A stretch of DNA of 5,813 nucleotides, from contig CAZYUT010000130.1 of assembly GCA_964650735.1 (NCBI GenBank), positions 1-5,813 of the forward strand. The letters run 5' to 3'. Each line of letters begins with the position of its first letter. Positions within the stretch are counted from its first letter, which is position 1. Shown piece by piece: positions 1 through 5,813 of the stretch. This DNA comes from Dichotomicrobium sp964650735 (GTDB lineage Bacteria; Pseudomonadota; Alphaproteobacteria; Rhizobiales; Rhodomicrobiaceae). The notes below the pieces were generated by a model that saw only the letters and a list, made by a program, of their open reading frames with translations, made no database searches and was not told where the DNA came from. The position numbers and the translations under genes were made by a program.

Positions 1-277
1 ACTGCATCGGCGCGGGTTCTTCGAGACCGATGCCGCGCTGCGCCGGCGTGGCCCGAAAATCCTCCTCTCCAGCATTGTCATGGGCGGGGTTCTAGCCGGC
101 GTGCAAGACCAGTTGGCGCATCTCTTTGCGCCGGCCAACGGCTTGAGCCTGCAGTTGATCGCGCTGGCCGGTCTGGTCGGCAGCGGCGTGATTGCGTTCG
201 GCATAGCGGTGCAACTCACGGGCGCCGCAAGCATCCCACGGCTGATGCGCAGCCTGCGCAGCCGTCCGGCGGCGTGA
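1..277 (+). CDS. murJ: MurJ lipid II flippase, C-terminal end (5' part outside window)
   Basis: Only the last 91 codons are present; the reading frame enters with a codon at position 2 and ends at TGA 275-277. MurJ (MviN, MOP exporter superfamily) is an inner-membrane protein that flips lipid II to the periplasmic face for peptidoglycan synthesis. The visible part starts LHRRGFFETDAALRRRGPKI, which resembles the cytoplasmic linker before the last helices of MurJ. Two hydrophobic stretches follow, about residues 20-43 (with VMGGVLAG) and 52-77 (LQLIALAGLVGSG onward), matching the last two transmembrane helices. It ends in a short basic tail (RSLRSRPAA). A neighbouring trpS is a common arrangement in Alphaproteobacteria and supports the call. 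An ATG at 80 lies inside the frame and is not taken as the start, because the frame is open and homologous upstream. With only the tail visible, another MOP-family flippase cannot be fully excluded. Confidence 0.85.
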   Translation, partial: LHRRGFFETDAALRRRGPKILLSSIVMGGVLAGVQDQLAHLFAPANGLSLQLIALAGLVGSGVIAFGIAVQLTGAASIPRLMRSLRSRPAA

Positions 278-302
278 CCACGGGAAACCATCGTTCACAG
301 GC

Positions 303-331
303 TTGCGCACACGCGCGCGCCGCGCGATAAA
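303..331 (+). promoter_or_regulatory. Possible weak sigma-70 promoter for trpS
   Basis: TTGCGC (303-308) and GATAAA (326-331) are separated by 17 bases. They match the -35 and -10 consensus at 3 and 4 of 6 positions. Transcription would begin near 338, about 20 bases before trpS. The spacer is an almost pure alternating CG/CA run. The elements are weak, and read-through from murJ is equally possible. Confidence 0.28.
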
Positions 332-360
332 CTGCGCCGGTCCGACACGAAGGAAGCATG

Positions 361-1404
361 ATGAGCGAACAGCGCGTGTTCTCGGGCGTTCAGCCCACCG
401 GCAATCTGCATCTGGGCAACTATCTCGGCGCGATCACAAGGTTCGTTGCGCTCCAGCAGGACTATGACTGCATCTATTGCGTCGTGGACCTCCATGCCAT
501 CACGCAGGACCGCGAGATCTGGGGCGGCCCGGAAGGCTTGCGCTCCAGCACACGCCAGGTCACGGCGGCGTTCCTTGCGGCCGGGGTCGATGCCGAAAAG
601 CACATCATCTTCAACCAGAGCCAGGTTTGCGCGCATTCGGAGCTGGCCTGGATACTTAACTGCGTGGCGCGGATCGGCTGGCTGAACCGGATGACCCAGT
701 TCAAGGAGAAGGCCGGCAAGCATCGCGAGAACGCCTCGGTGGGCCTTTACGCCTATCCGACGCTGATGGCCGCCGACATTCTGGCCTATCGCGCGACGCA
801 CGTGCCAGTGGGGGAGGATCAGAAGCAGCATCTTGAGCTGTCCCGTGACATCGCGCAGAAGTTCAATACCGACTTCGCCGATAGCTGCGCGGAGCACGGT
901 TATCCCGACGGCTTTTTCCCGCTGCCCGAGCCGCTGATCGGCGAAACGGCAGCGCGCATCATGTCGCTGCGAGACGGCGAGAAGAAGATGAGCAAGTCCG
1001 ACCCGTCGGACATGTCGCGTATCAATCTGACCGACGACGCCGACGCTATCGCCAAGAAGATTCGCAAGGCCAAGACTGACCCGGAGCCGCTGCCCTCTGA
1101 GCCTGATGGGCTAGAGCAGAGGCCAGAGGCGCGCAATCTGGTCGGCATCTATGCAGCGCTCGCGGATCAGACCGCCGCCGGGGTACTGGCGGAATATGGC
1201 GGCGCGACCTTCGCCACCTTCAAGGCCGCGCTGGCCGAGCTTGCGACCGAAAAACTCGCGCCGGTAAATTCGGAAATGCGCCGGCTGATGGCCGATCCTG
1301 GCCACATCGACGCGATCCTGGCCGATGGCGCCCGCCGCGCGCGTGAAATTGCCGATCCGAACATGGCGACAATCAAGGATATTGTCGGGTTCATCGGCGA
1401 GTGA
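361..1404 (+). CDS. trpS: Tryptophanyl-tRNA synthetase (TrpRS)
   Basis: A cytoplasmic class Ic aminoacyl-tRNA synthetase that charges tRNA-Trp with tryptophan using ATP. It has 347 residues, close to the usual 330-355. The Rossmann-fold signature TGNLHLGNYLG is at the N-terminus, with the HIGH-type motif HLGN at residues 17-20. YAYPTLMAADILAY (around 130-143, Asp139 for tryptophan recognition in the family) is followed by VGEDQKQHLEL (150 onward). The second ATP-binding loop is KMSKS at 209-213. The C-terminal helical part ends ADPNMATIKDIVGFIG, as in other TrpRS. Two adjacent ATGs (358 and 361) are possible starts. The Shine-Dalgarno AAGGA at 350-354 is only 3 bases from ATG 358 and 6 from ATG 361, and MSE...VFSGVQPTG is a common family N-terminus, so 361 is preferred. 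No tryptophan leader peptide or attenuator is visible upstream. It lies 83 bases after murJ and 51 before the stress protein gene. Confidence 0.97.
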   Translation: MSEQRVFSGVQPTGNLHLGNYLGAITRFVALQQDYDCIYCVVDLHAITQDREIWGGPEGLRSSTRQVTAAFLAAGVDAEKHIIFNQSQVCAHSELAWILNCVARIGWLNRMTQFKEKAGKHRENASVGLYAYPTLMAADILAYRATHVPVGEDQKQHLELSRDIAQKFNTDFADSCAEHGYPDGFFPLPEPLIGETAARIMSLRDGEKKMSKSDPSDMSRINLTDDADAIAKKIRKAKTDPEPLPSEPDGLEQRPEARNLVGIYAALADQTAAGVLAEYGGATFATFKAALAELATEKLAPVNSEMRRLMADPGHIDAILADGARRAREIADPNMATIKDIVGFIGE

Positions 1405-1455
1405 GTATGCTGGGCGGCTGGCGCGATAAGGCGAGGCGGAAAGGCTGTAGAAATC

Positions 1456-1962
1456 ATGGCCGACTTCAAGCGACGCGTGTTCGATGAGGGGCACCGCCGG
1501 AAATTTCTTGTCGTTCTGGACGAGACCCCGGAATGCGAAACAGCGCTCTCATTTGCCGCTGCGCGCGCGGAACGGACAGGTGGCGGGCTGGTGCTGCTGT
1601 TTGTCATCGAGCCGGGGGATTTCCAGCATTGGCTGGCAGTGGAGGAAGCCCAACGCGAGGAAGGCCTGAGTAAAGCCCAGGCCGTGTTCCGGCTCTACAC
1701 CCGCAAGCTGAAATACTGGGGGCTTGAGGATCTGCCTCGCGAGCAAATCGTGCGCGAAGGCGATAAGGCTGAGGAAATCCGCAAGGTCATCGACGAGGAT
1801 CCGGACATAGCGGTTCTCACGCTTGGCGCGGCGACCGATCCGAGCGGTCCGGGGCCGCTGGTGACGACGCTTGCCGCAGGAACGGCTGCCGGAAGCTTTC
1901 CGATACCGATCACGATCGTGCCGGGCAACCTGAGCTATGAAGAGATAAAGGGCATCGCTTAG
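1456..1962 (+). CDS. Universal stress protein (UspA family), single domain
   Basis: A 168-residue cytoplasmic protein with one Usp alpha/beta domain. The first strand is KFLVVLDETPECETAL (about 16-31), followed by a helix rich in Ala/Arg and the second strand GLVLLFVIEP (43-53). Near the C-terminus, DIAVLTLGAA (117-126) leads to the loop SGPGPLVTTLAAGT (130-143) and the last strand PIPITIVPG (149-157). This loop sits where ATP-binding Usps carry G-2x-G-9x-G-S/T, but its spacing differs (G131-P-G133, then eight residues to G142-T143). Nucleotide binding is therefore uncertain. Rhizobial homologues I recall have a similar GPGPLV loop, so it looks like a subfamily trait rather than decay. The start is ATG 1456: the upstream frame contains no other good start before the stop at 1402, and GGAAAGG (1438-1444) lies 11 bases away, a rather long spacing. 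Its position just after trpS is common in Alphaproteobacteria. The physiological role is unknown. Confidence 0.9.
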   Translation: MADFKRRVFDEGHRRKFLVVLDETPECETALSFAAARAERTGGGLVLLFVIEPGDFQHWLAVEEAQREEGLSKAQAVFRLYTRKLKYWGLEDLPREQIVREGDKAEEIRKVIDEDPDIAVLTLGAATDPSGPGPLVTTLAAGTAAGSFPIPITIVPGNLSYEEIKGIA

Positions 1963-2020
1963 GCGACGGCCTCTGGAAACTGAAGAAGCAGCGACTACCT
2001 CCGACCCACTCGATACACTC

Positions 2021-2042
2021 GCAAACAGCCGCGTTGCTTTTT
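2021..2042 (+). terminator. Weak candidate terminator after the usp gene
   Basis: GCAA (2021-2024) can pair with TTGC (2034-2037), extended by a C-G pair if A2025 bulges, and five T residues follow at once (2038-2042). The stem is only 4-5 bp, so this is a weak Rho-independent terminator at best. It lies in the right place, between the usp stop and the nadA operator, but overlaps the proposed nadA -35 element. Confidence 0.25.
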
Positions 2043-2063
2043 AGCTGGACTTATGCTCATATT
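2034..2063 (+). promoter_or_regulatory. Possible nadA operon promoter overlapping the operator
   Basis: TTGCTT (2034-2039) and CATATT (2058-2063) are 18 bases apart, each matching the consensus at about 4 of 6 positions. The proposed -10 lies inside the inverted repeat at 2051-2071, so a protein bound there would block RNA polymerase. The match is modest; the promoter is placed mainly because a new transcript is expected before the nad operon. Confidence 0.3.
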
Positions 2064-2071
2064 GAGCAAAA
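2051..2071 (+). promoter_or_regulatory. Inverted-repeat operator upstream of nadA (NadQ-type candidate)
   Basis: The arms TTATGCTCA (2051-2059) and TGAGCAAAA (2063-2071) are inverted repeats around the 3-base spacer TAT; 8 of 9 positions pair, and the only mismatch is the third base from the outside. The AT-rich site stands out in a GC-rich genome and lies 35 bases before the nadA start. The nadABC genes of many Alphaproteobacteria are known to be controlled by NadQ (COG4111) or, in other lineages, by NrtR or NiaR. NadQ is the natural candidate here, but that assignment is inference. No regulator gene is in the window. Confidence 0.6.
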
Positions 2072-2089
2072 GTAGCCTGCGGACATCCC

Positions 2090-2097
2090 AAGGAGGT
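2090..2097 (+). promoter_or_regulatory. Near-consensus Shine-Dalgarno of nadA
   Basis: AAGGAGGT matches the anti-Shine-Dalgarno fully over eight bases and ends 8 bases before ATG 2106. This fixes the nadA start and makes it the strongest ribosome binding site in the window, as expected for the first gene of an operon. Confidence 0.8.
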
Positions 2098-2105
2098 TTC
2101 TCGTC

Positions 2106-3161
2106 ATGCCGACACCGCATATTGCCCTGGACACCCGGATCAAGCGCACCAACGGGCCCGCGCGGGGCAAACTCGCCTACACCCCGGCAGTGGCTGACGA
2201 AACGCGCGCGCTATACGACCGCGTGTCCAAGGTCATCACGCCGATGGAATGGCCGGCGATCGCGCCATACGTCAAGGCGATCAACGACCTCAAGCGCGAG
2301 CGCAACGCTGTGATCCTCGCGCACAACTACATGACGCCGGACATCTTCCACTGCGTCGCGGATATCGTCGGCGACTCCCTGCAGCTCGCCAAGGAAGCGG
2401 CCCGCACGGATGCGGACGTGATCGTCCAGTGCGGCGTGCACTTCATGGCGGAGACCTCGAAGCTGCTGAATCCGGAGAAGACGGTGCTGATCCCGGATCA
2501 GCGCGCGGGCTGCTCGCTGGCGGAGTCGATCACCGCCGAAGACGTGCGCGCGCTGCGCGAAGCCTATCCGGGCGTGCCGATCGTGACCTACGTCAACACC
2601 TCCGCGGCGGTGAAGGCGGAATGCGACATCTGCTGCACCTCCTCTAACGCGGTTCAGGTCGTCGAGTCCTTCGGCGTTGATCGTGTGCTGCTGATCCCCG
2701 ACGAGTATCTGGCAAAGTACGTGGCGACACAGACGGACGTCGAAATCCTGTCCTGGAAGGGGCACTGCGAGGTGCATGAGCGCTTCACCGCCGACGAGCT
2801 GCAAGCCTATCGCGAGGCCGAGCCGGGCCTGCGCATCATCGCCCACCCCGAATGCCCGCCCGATGTGCTCGCCGAAGCCGATTTCACTGGCTCGACCAGC
2901 GGCATGATCAAATGGGTCGAGACCCACAAGCCGGAGAAGGTGCTGATGGTCACGGAATGCTCGATGAGCGACAACGTCGCCGTCGATGCGCCCGAGACGG
3001 AGTTCGTGCGCCCGTGCAATCTGTGCCCGCACATGAAGCGCATCACGCTGCCAAAAATTCTCGAATCGCTGGAGCAGATGCGCGATGAGGTGCACGTTGA
3101 TGAGGCGGTGGCTGCAAGGGCGCGGCAGGCGGTCGAGCGCATGATCAACCTGCCGGTCTAG
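2106..3161 (+). CDS. nadA: Quinolinate synthase NadA
   Basis: A cytoplasmic [4Fe-4S] enzyme that condenses iminoaspartate with dihydroxyacetone phosphate to quinolinate, the second step of de novo NAD synthesis. It has 351 residues, normal for the family. The three cluster cysteines appear in their known contexts: C109 in QCGVHFMAETSK, C221 in WKGHCEVHERF, and C307 in CNLCPHMK (counterparts of E. coli C113, C200 and C297). Other family motifs are ILAHNYMTPDIFH, VTYVNTSAAVKAE, CCTSSNAV, HPECPPD and GSTSGM, one set for each of the three pseudo-repeated domains. It lacks a counterpart of E. coli C291, and has further cysteines at 173, 176, 177 and 304. The N-terminal extension of about 60 residues before ILAHNY suits proteobacterial forms. 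It is the first gene of nadABC; its TAG (3159-3161) overlaps the nadB Shine-Dalgarno. Likely controlled through the inverted repeat upstream. Confidence 0.97.
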   Translation: MPTPHIALDTRIKRTNGPARGKLAYTPAVADETRALYDRVSKVITPMEWPAIAPYVKAINDLKRERNAVILAHNYMTPDIFHCVADIVGDSLQLAKEAARTDADVIVQCGVHFMAETSKLLNPEKTVLIPDQRAGCSLAESITAEDVRALREAYPGVPIVTYVNTSAAVKAECDICCTSSNAVQVVESFGVDRVLLIPDEYLAKYVATQTDVEILSWKGHCEVHERFTADELQAYREAEPGLRIIAHPECPPDVLAEADFTGSTSGMIKWVETHKPEKVLMVTECSMSDNVAVDAPETEFVRPCNLCPHMKRITLPKILESLEQMRDEVHVDEAVAARARQAVERMINLPV

Positions 3162-3165
3162 GAGG
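3160..3165 (+). promoter_or_regulatory. nadB Shine-Dalgarno overlapping the nadA stop codon
   Basis: AGGAGG begins with the last two bases of the nadA TAG. It is 4 bases from GTG 3170 and 7 from ATG 3173, so ATG 3173 is the better nadB start. A ribosome ending nadA covers this site, which favours translational coupling. Confidence 0.7.
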
Positions 3166-3172
3166 CCAAGTG

Positions 3173-4753
3173 ATGCGATCGGGCGACACAAGCGTGGTCA
3201 TTATCGGCGCGGGACTGGCCGGTCTGTTCACCGCGCTGAAGCTTGCGCCGCACCCCGTTACGGTGGTCTCTCCCCGGACGCTTGGCGACGGCGCGTCCAG
3301 CGCGTGGGCGCAGGGCGGCATCGCGGCCGCGGTCGCGCAAGGCGACTCGCCGGAAGCGCACGCCGCCGATACGGTCCGCGCCGGAGCCGGGCTGGTGAAT
3401 GCCGCAATGGCCATCTCACTGGCGCGCGAAGCCGCGGCGCGCATCAACGATCTGCTGGCGCTTGGCGTACCGCTTGATCGCGACTCAGCCGGTGCACTGG
3501 CGGTCTCGCGCGAAGCCGCGCACAGCGCCCATCGTGTGGTGCATGTCAAGGGCGACCAAGCGGGCAAGGCCGTGATGCTGGCGCTGATCAGCGCGGTCCG
3601 GCAGACGCCATCTATCCACGTCATCGAGGAGCATGTTGCTGAAGACCTCGTCCAGACGGGCCGCCACGTCACGGGCGTGCGCATCCGTTCGGTGGACGGA
3701 TCCGAAGGCTGCGTGCTGCCCGCGCGCGCTGTCGTACTCGCCACCGGCGGCATCGGCGGGCTCTATGCCGTGACGACCAACCCGGTGCTGTCGCGCGGCG
3801 AGGGGATGGCGATCGCGGCACGGGCCAGCGCAGTCATCGCCGATGCCGAATTCGTCCAATTTCACCCCACGTGCATCGCCGTGGGCCGCGATCCGGCCCC
3901 GCTCGCCACCGAGGCGCTGCGCGGCGAAGGCGCGATCCTCGTCGACGGCCTCGGCGAGCGTTTCATGGCCGCTGAACATCAAGACGCCGAACTCGCCCCG
4001 CGCGACATCGTGGCTCGTGCCGTCCACCGGGAGGTCGTCAGCGGGCGAGGCGCTTATCTGGACTGCCGCACGGCGATCGGCGCGCGCATCGCCTCAGATT
4101 TCCCTGCTGTCTATGGCGCATGCAGGGACGCCGGCATCGATCCCGCGACCGAGCTGATCCCGGTCGCGCCCGCCGCGCATTACCATATGGGCGGCGTCTG
4201 GACCGACAGCATGGGGAGAACCACTGTCGACCAGCTCTGGGCATGCGGCGAGGTGGCCTGCAACGGGGTGCATGGCGCGAACCGGCTCGCCTCCAACTCG
4301 CTGCTGGAAGCCGTCGTCATGGGCGCGCGGATCGCACGCGACATCGCGCAGTTCGTGCCCGGATGGCGCAGCAGCCCGCCGTTGGCCATGAACCGAAGGC
4401 CGGTTGCCCCGCGAGGTCAACCACAGGCCAACGGCATTTCCCGGCTGCGCGAAATCATGAGCCGGCATGTGGGCATGGAGCGCTCGCGCGAAGGTCTCGT
4501 CGCCGCGCTGCGCGAGCTGGATGCGCTCGACCAAGGCCCGTCAGGCGCTCTTGCCGACATGATTGCCGCGGCACGCCTCATCACAGTCTCCGCGCTGCTG
4601 CGCACCGAGAGCCGCGGCAGCCATTATCGCAGCGACTATCCTGAGCCGGTTGATGCCTGGCGCCGGCACAGCCTGCTGACGCTGGATCAAGCGCAAACCA
4701 TCGCTGCCGAAGCGACGCGTGAAGGCGCGGAGATCTTGCGGCTGAGCGCATGA
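3173..4753 (+). CDS. nadB: L-aspartate oxidase NadB
   Basis: A cytoplasmic FAD enzyme that oxidises L-aspartate to iminoaspartate, using oxygen or fumarate in the family; the unstable product is used by NadA. It has 526 residues, a usual length. The FAD-binding GAGLAG lies at the N-terminus (VVIIGAGLAGLFTALKL), followed by GASSAWAQGGIAAAV and HSAHRVVHVKGDQAG. The capping and catalytic region has FHPT (H231), TEALRGEG (E247, R250), APRDIVARA (R277, counterpart of E. coli R290), HYHMGG (H336, H338) and GANRLASNSLLEA (R371). These match the fumarate reductase/succinate dehydrogenase flavoprotein fold but with the NadB-specific spacing and TEALRGEGA motif. A C-terminal helical domain runs from about 420 (ISRLREIMSRHVGMERS) to the end. 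GTG 3170 is a possible start two codons... one codon earlier, but ATG 3173 fits the ribosome binding site better. Its stop shares ATGA with nadC. Confidence 0.96.
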   Translation: MRSGDTSVVIIGAGLAGLFTALKLAPHPVTVVSPRTLGDGASSAWAQGGIAAAVAQGDSPEAHAADTVRAGAGLVNAAMAISLAREAAARINDLLALGVPLDRDSAGALAVSREAAHSAHRVVHVKGDQAGKAVMLALISAVRQTPSIHVIEEHVAEDLVQTGRHVTGVRIRSVDGSEGCVLPARAVVLATGGIGGLYAVTTNPVLSRGEGMAIAARASAVIADAEFVQFHPTCIAVGRDPAPLATEALRGEGAILVDGLGERFMAAEHQDAELAPRDIVARAVHREVVSGRGAYLDCRTAIGARIASDFPAVYGACRDAGIDPATELIPVAPAAHYHMGGVWTDSMGRTTVDQLWACGEVACNGVHGANRLASNSLLEAVVMGARIARDIAQFVPGWRSSPPLAMNRRPVAPRGQPQANGISRLREIMSRHVGMERSREGLVAALRELDALDQGPSGALADMIAAARLITVSALLRTESRGSHYRSDYPEPVDAWRRHSLLTLDQAQTIAAEATREGAEILRLSA

Positions 4754-5610
4754 CCAACCTCACCCCCCCGCCCGAACACATCATCGAGGACGCGGTCGTG
4801 CGGGCGCTGCGCGAAGACCTCGGGCTCGCGGGCGATATCACCAGCGCGGCCACGATCCCGGCCGATCAGGTGAGCGAGGCGCGGCTCGTCGCGCGACAGG
4901 CGGGCGTCATTGCCGGCCTGCCGGTGGCGCGGGCGGCATTCCATGCGATGGACGCGCGAGTCGTTTTCACGGCGAAGGTTGCCGATAGCGCCCGGGTCAA
5001 CGACGGCGCCGAACTGGCGCACATCGCCGGCAGCACCCGGGCGTTGCTGAGCGCCGAGCGCGTCGCCCTGAACTTTCTCGGCCGGCTGAGCGGCATCGCC
5101 ACGCTGACCGCGCAATATGTCGCTGCAGTCGCCGGCACACAGGCGCGCATCGCCTGCACGCGCAAAACCACGCCGGGCCTGCGCGCTCTGGAGAAATACG
5201 CCGTGCGCGCAGGTGGCGGCGTCAACCATCGCTTCGGCCTGTTCGACGGAGTGCTCATCAAGGACAACCACGTCGCCGCGGCGGGCGGGATCGGCCCTGC
5301 GGTAGGGCGCGCTCGGTCAGCGGCCGGGCATATGGTGCGCATCGAAGTCGAGGTCGATACGCTGGCGCAGCTCGACGAGGCGCTTGCGCTCGGCGTCGAT
5401 GCGATCCTGCTCGACAACATGTCTTTGGACACGCTGCGCGAGGCCGTGGCGCGCACCGGCGGCCGGGCTCTGCTGGAGGCGTCCGGGGGCGTCAGCCTGG
5501 AGACGGTTGGCGCAATTGCGGCCACCGGCGTCGATCTGATCTCGGCGGGTGCGCTGACCCATTCCGCCCGCTGCCTCGATGTGGCGCTCGACATCGCGCC
5601 CGGCGGCTGA
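4750..5610 (+). CDS. nadC: Nicotinate-nucleotide pyrophosphorylase (quinolinate phosphoribosyltransferase) NadC
   Basis: A cytoplasmic type II phosphoribosyltransferase that converts quinolinate and PRPP to nicotinate mononucleotide, CO2 and pyrophosphate, completing the de novo branch. It has 286 residues, typical for the family. The N-terminal mixed domain (to about 110) is followed by the alpha/beta barrel. Active-site residues are in their expected places: RKTTPGLR (R138, K139, T140), GGGVNHRFGL (H160, R161), LIKDNH (K171), EVEVDT (E201), LLDNM (D222), EASGGV (243-248) and SAGALTHSA (H271). These correspond closely to R139, H161, R162, K172, E201 and D222 of the M. tuberculosis enzyme. 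ATG 4750 overlaps the nadB stop by 4 bases (ATGA); the nearest GGAG (4729-4732) is too far for a normal Shine-Dalgarno, so translation probably depends on coupling with nadB. Seven C residues (4763-4769) near the start encode part of TPPPE. No clear terminator follows. Confidence 0.97.
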   Translation: MTNLTPPPEHIIEDAVVRALREDLGLAGDITSAATIPADQVSEARLVARQAGVIAGLPVARAAFHAMDARVVFTAKVADSARVNDGAELAHIAGSTRALLSAERVALNFLGRLSGIATLTAQYVAAVAGTQARIACTRKTTPGLRALEKYAVRAGGGVNHRFGLFDGVLIKDNHVAAAGGIGPAVGRARSAAGHMVRIEVEVDTLAQLDEALALGVDAILLDNMSLDTLREAVARTGGRALLEASGGVSLETVGAIAATGVDLISAGALTHSARCLDVALDIAPGG

Positions 5611-5647
5611 GCGGTGTGGAGAGATTGAAAACCGATGACAATTGGGG

Positions 5648-5675
5648 TTCACATCGCGGCCGCATGCGCTATATT
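5648..5675 (+). promoter_or_regulatory. Probable sigma-70-type promoter for the initiator tRNA
   Basis: TTCACA (5648-5653) and TATATT (5670-5675) match the -35 and -10 consensus at 5 of 6 positions each, with a 16-base GC-rich spacer. Transcription would start near 5682, leaving a leader of about 80 bases before the tRNA. It is the best promoter match in the window and starts 37 bases after the nadC stop. Confidence 0.55.
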
Positions 5676-5716
5676 CAGGGGATAACGCTTTGAGCGGTAT
5701 GACTTCCCCGGACAAC

Positions 5717-5745
5717 CGAACCAGTGTTCGCTGACCGAGTTCAGC
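5717..5745 (+). other. Two abutting small hairpins in the tRNA leader
   Basis: CGAAC (5717-5721) pairs with GTTCG (5726-5730) around a 4-base loop. GCTGA (5730-5734) pairs with TCAGC (5741-5745) around a 6-base loop. The two share G5730, so they compete for that base or stack next to each other. They could guide leader processing or be chance; no T-run follows, so they are not a terminator. Confidence 0.3.
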
Positions 5746-5763
5746 CGGCGGGAGAAATTTTGA

Positions 5764-5813
<50 letters not shown>

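Noticed and set aside
295..897. 200-codon open frame on the minus strand opposite the start of trpS
   Set aside because: Antisense to a clear trpS; composition and lack of family motifs indicate a shadow frame.
2053..2313. Open frame beginning at ATG 2053 in the operator and running into nadA
   Set aside because: The ATG is part of the inverted repeat, has no Shine-Dalgarno, and the frame is Arg/Ser-rich shadow sequence of nadA.
2211..3191. 326-codon open frame on the minus strand opposite nadA
   Set aside because: It is a mirror of strong GC3 codon use in nadA; the protein is rich in His, Arg and Asp with no recognisable domain, and nadA is certain.
4120..4644. 174-codon + strand frame inside nadB
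   Set aside because: It lies wholly inside nadB in another frame, is extremely Arg/Pro-rich and has no ribosome binding site.
4763..4769. Run of seven C residues near the nadC start as a possible slippage or phase-variation site
   Set aside because: The run is short, encodes an ordinary Pro stretch, the frame is intact, and phase variation of a biosynthetic gene is implausible.
5577..5596. Perfect 6-bp stem CGATGT/ACATCG with an 8-base loop at the nadC 3' end
   Set aside because: It lies within the coding sequence of LDVALDIA and has no following T-run, so it is not supported as a terminator.
5633..5656. CGATG/CATCG inverted repeat just after nadC
   Set aside because: A 5-bp stem with a 14-base loop and no T-run; too weak for a terminator and partly inside the tRNA promoter.
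5608..5698. Direct repeat TGAGCGGT at 5608-5615 and 5691-5698
   Set aside because: Only 8 bases, one copy including the nadC stop codon; no flanking similarity, so treated as chance.

Overview
The window looks like an ordinary chromosomal housekeeping segment of an alphaproteobacterium, probably in or near Hyphomicrobiales (Rhizobiales). Three things suggest this: high GC with strong G/C third positions, the gene order murJ-trpS-universal stress protein, and an initiator tRNA whose visible part has the rhizobial form (A29:U41 in the anticodon stem). The genus cannot be read from the sequence. All genes that can be supported lie on the + strand.

Left part (1-1962): the C-terminal end of the lipid II flippase MurJ, then tryptophanyl-tRNA synthetase (trpS), then a single-domain universal stress protein. 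The gaps are 80-83 and 51 bases, so the three may be partly co-transcribed. A weak promoter candidate lies in front of trpS.

Middle (1963-2105): a 143-base spacer that separates the left cluster from the nad operon. It holds a weak terminator-like hairpin, a weak promoter candidate, a 21-bp near-perfect inverted repeat centred on 2061 that fits a NAD-biosynthesis repressor operator (NadQ type is the likely family), and a near-consensus Shine-Dalgarno for nadA.

Right part (2106-5610): a tight nadA-nadB-nadC operon encoding the whole bacterial de novo route from L-aspartate to nicotinate mononucleotide. NadB oxidises aspartate to iminoaspartate, NadA condenses this with dihydroxyacetone phosphate to quinolinate, and NadC converts quinolinate to nicotinate mononucleotide. 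The nadA stop overlaps the nadB Shine-Dalgarno, and nadB and nadC share ATGA. Key catalytic and ligand residues are visible in all three proteins and nothing looks broken.

End (5611-5813): a 153-base spacer with a good sigma-70-like promoter and two small leader hairpins, then the first 50 bases of an initiator tRNA-Met, cut by the window edge. It lies outside an rRNA operon as far as can be seen here.

I found no mobile element, CRISPR array, phage gene or unknown multi-gene system. The points most worth checking are regulatory (the nadA operator) and the variant initiator tRNA stem.
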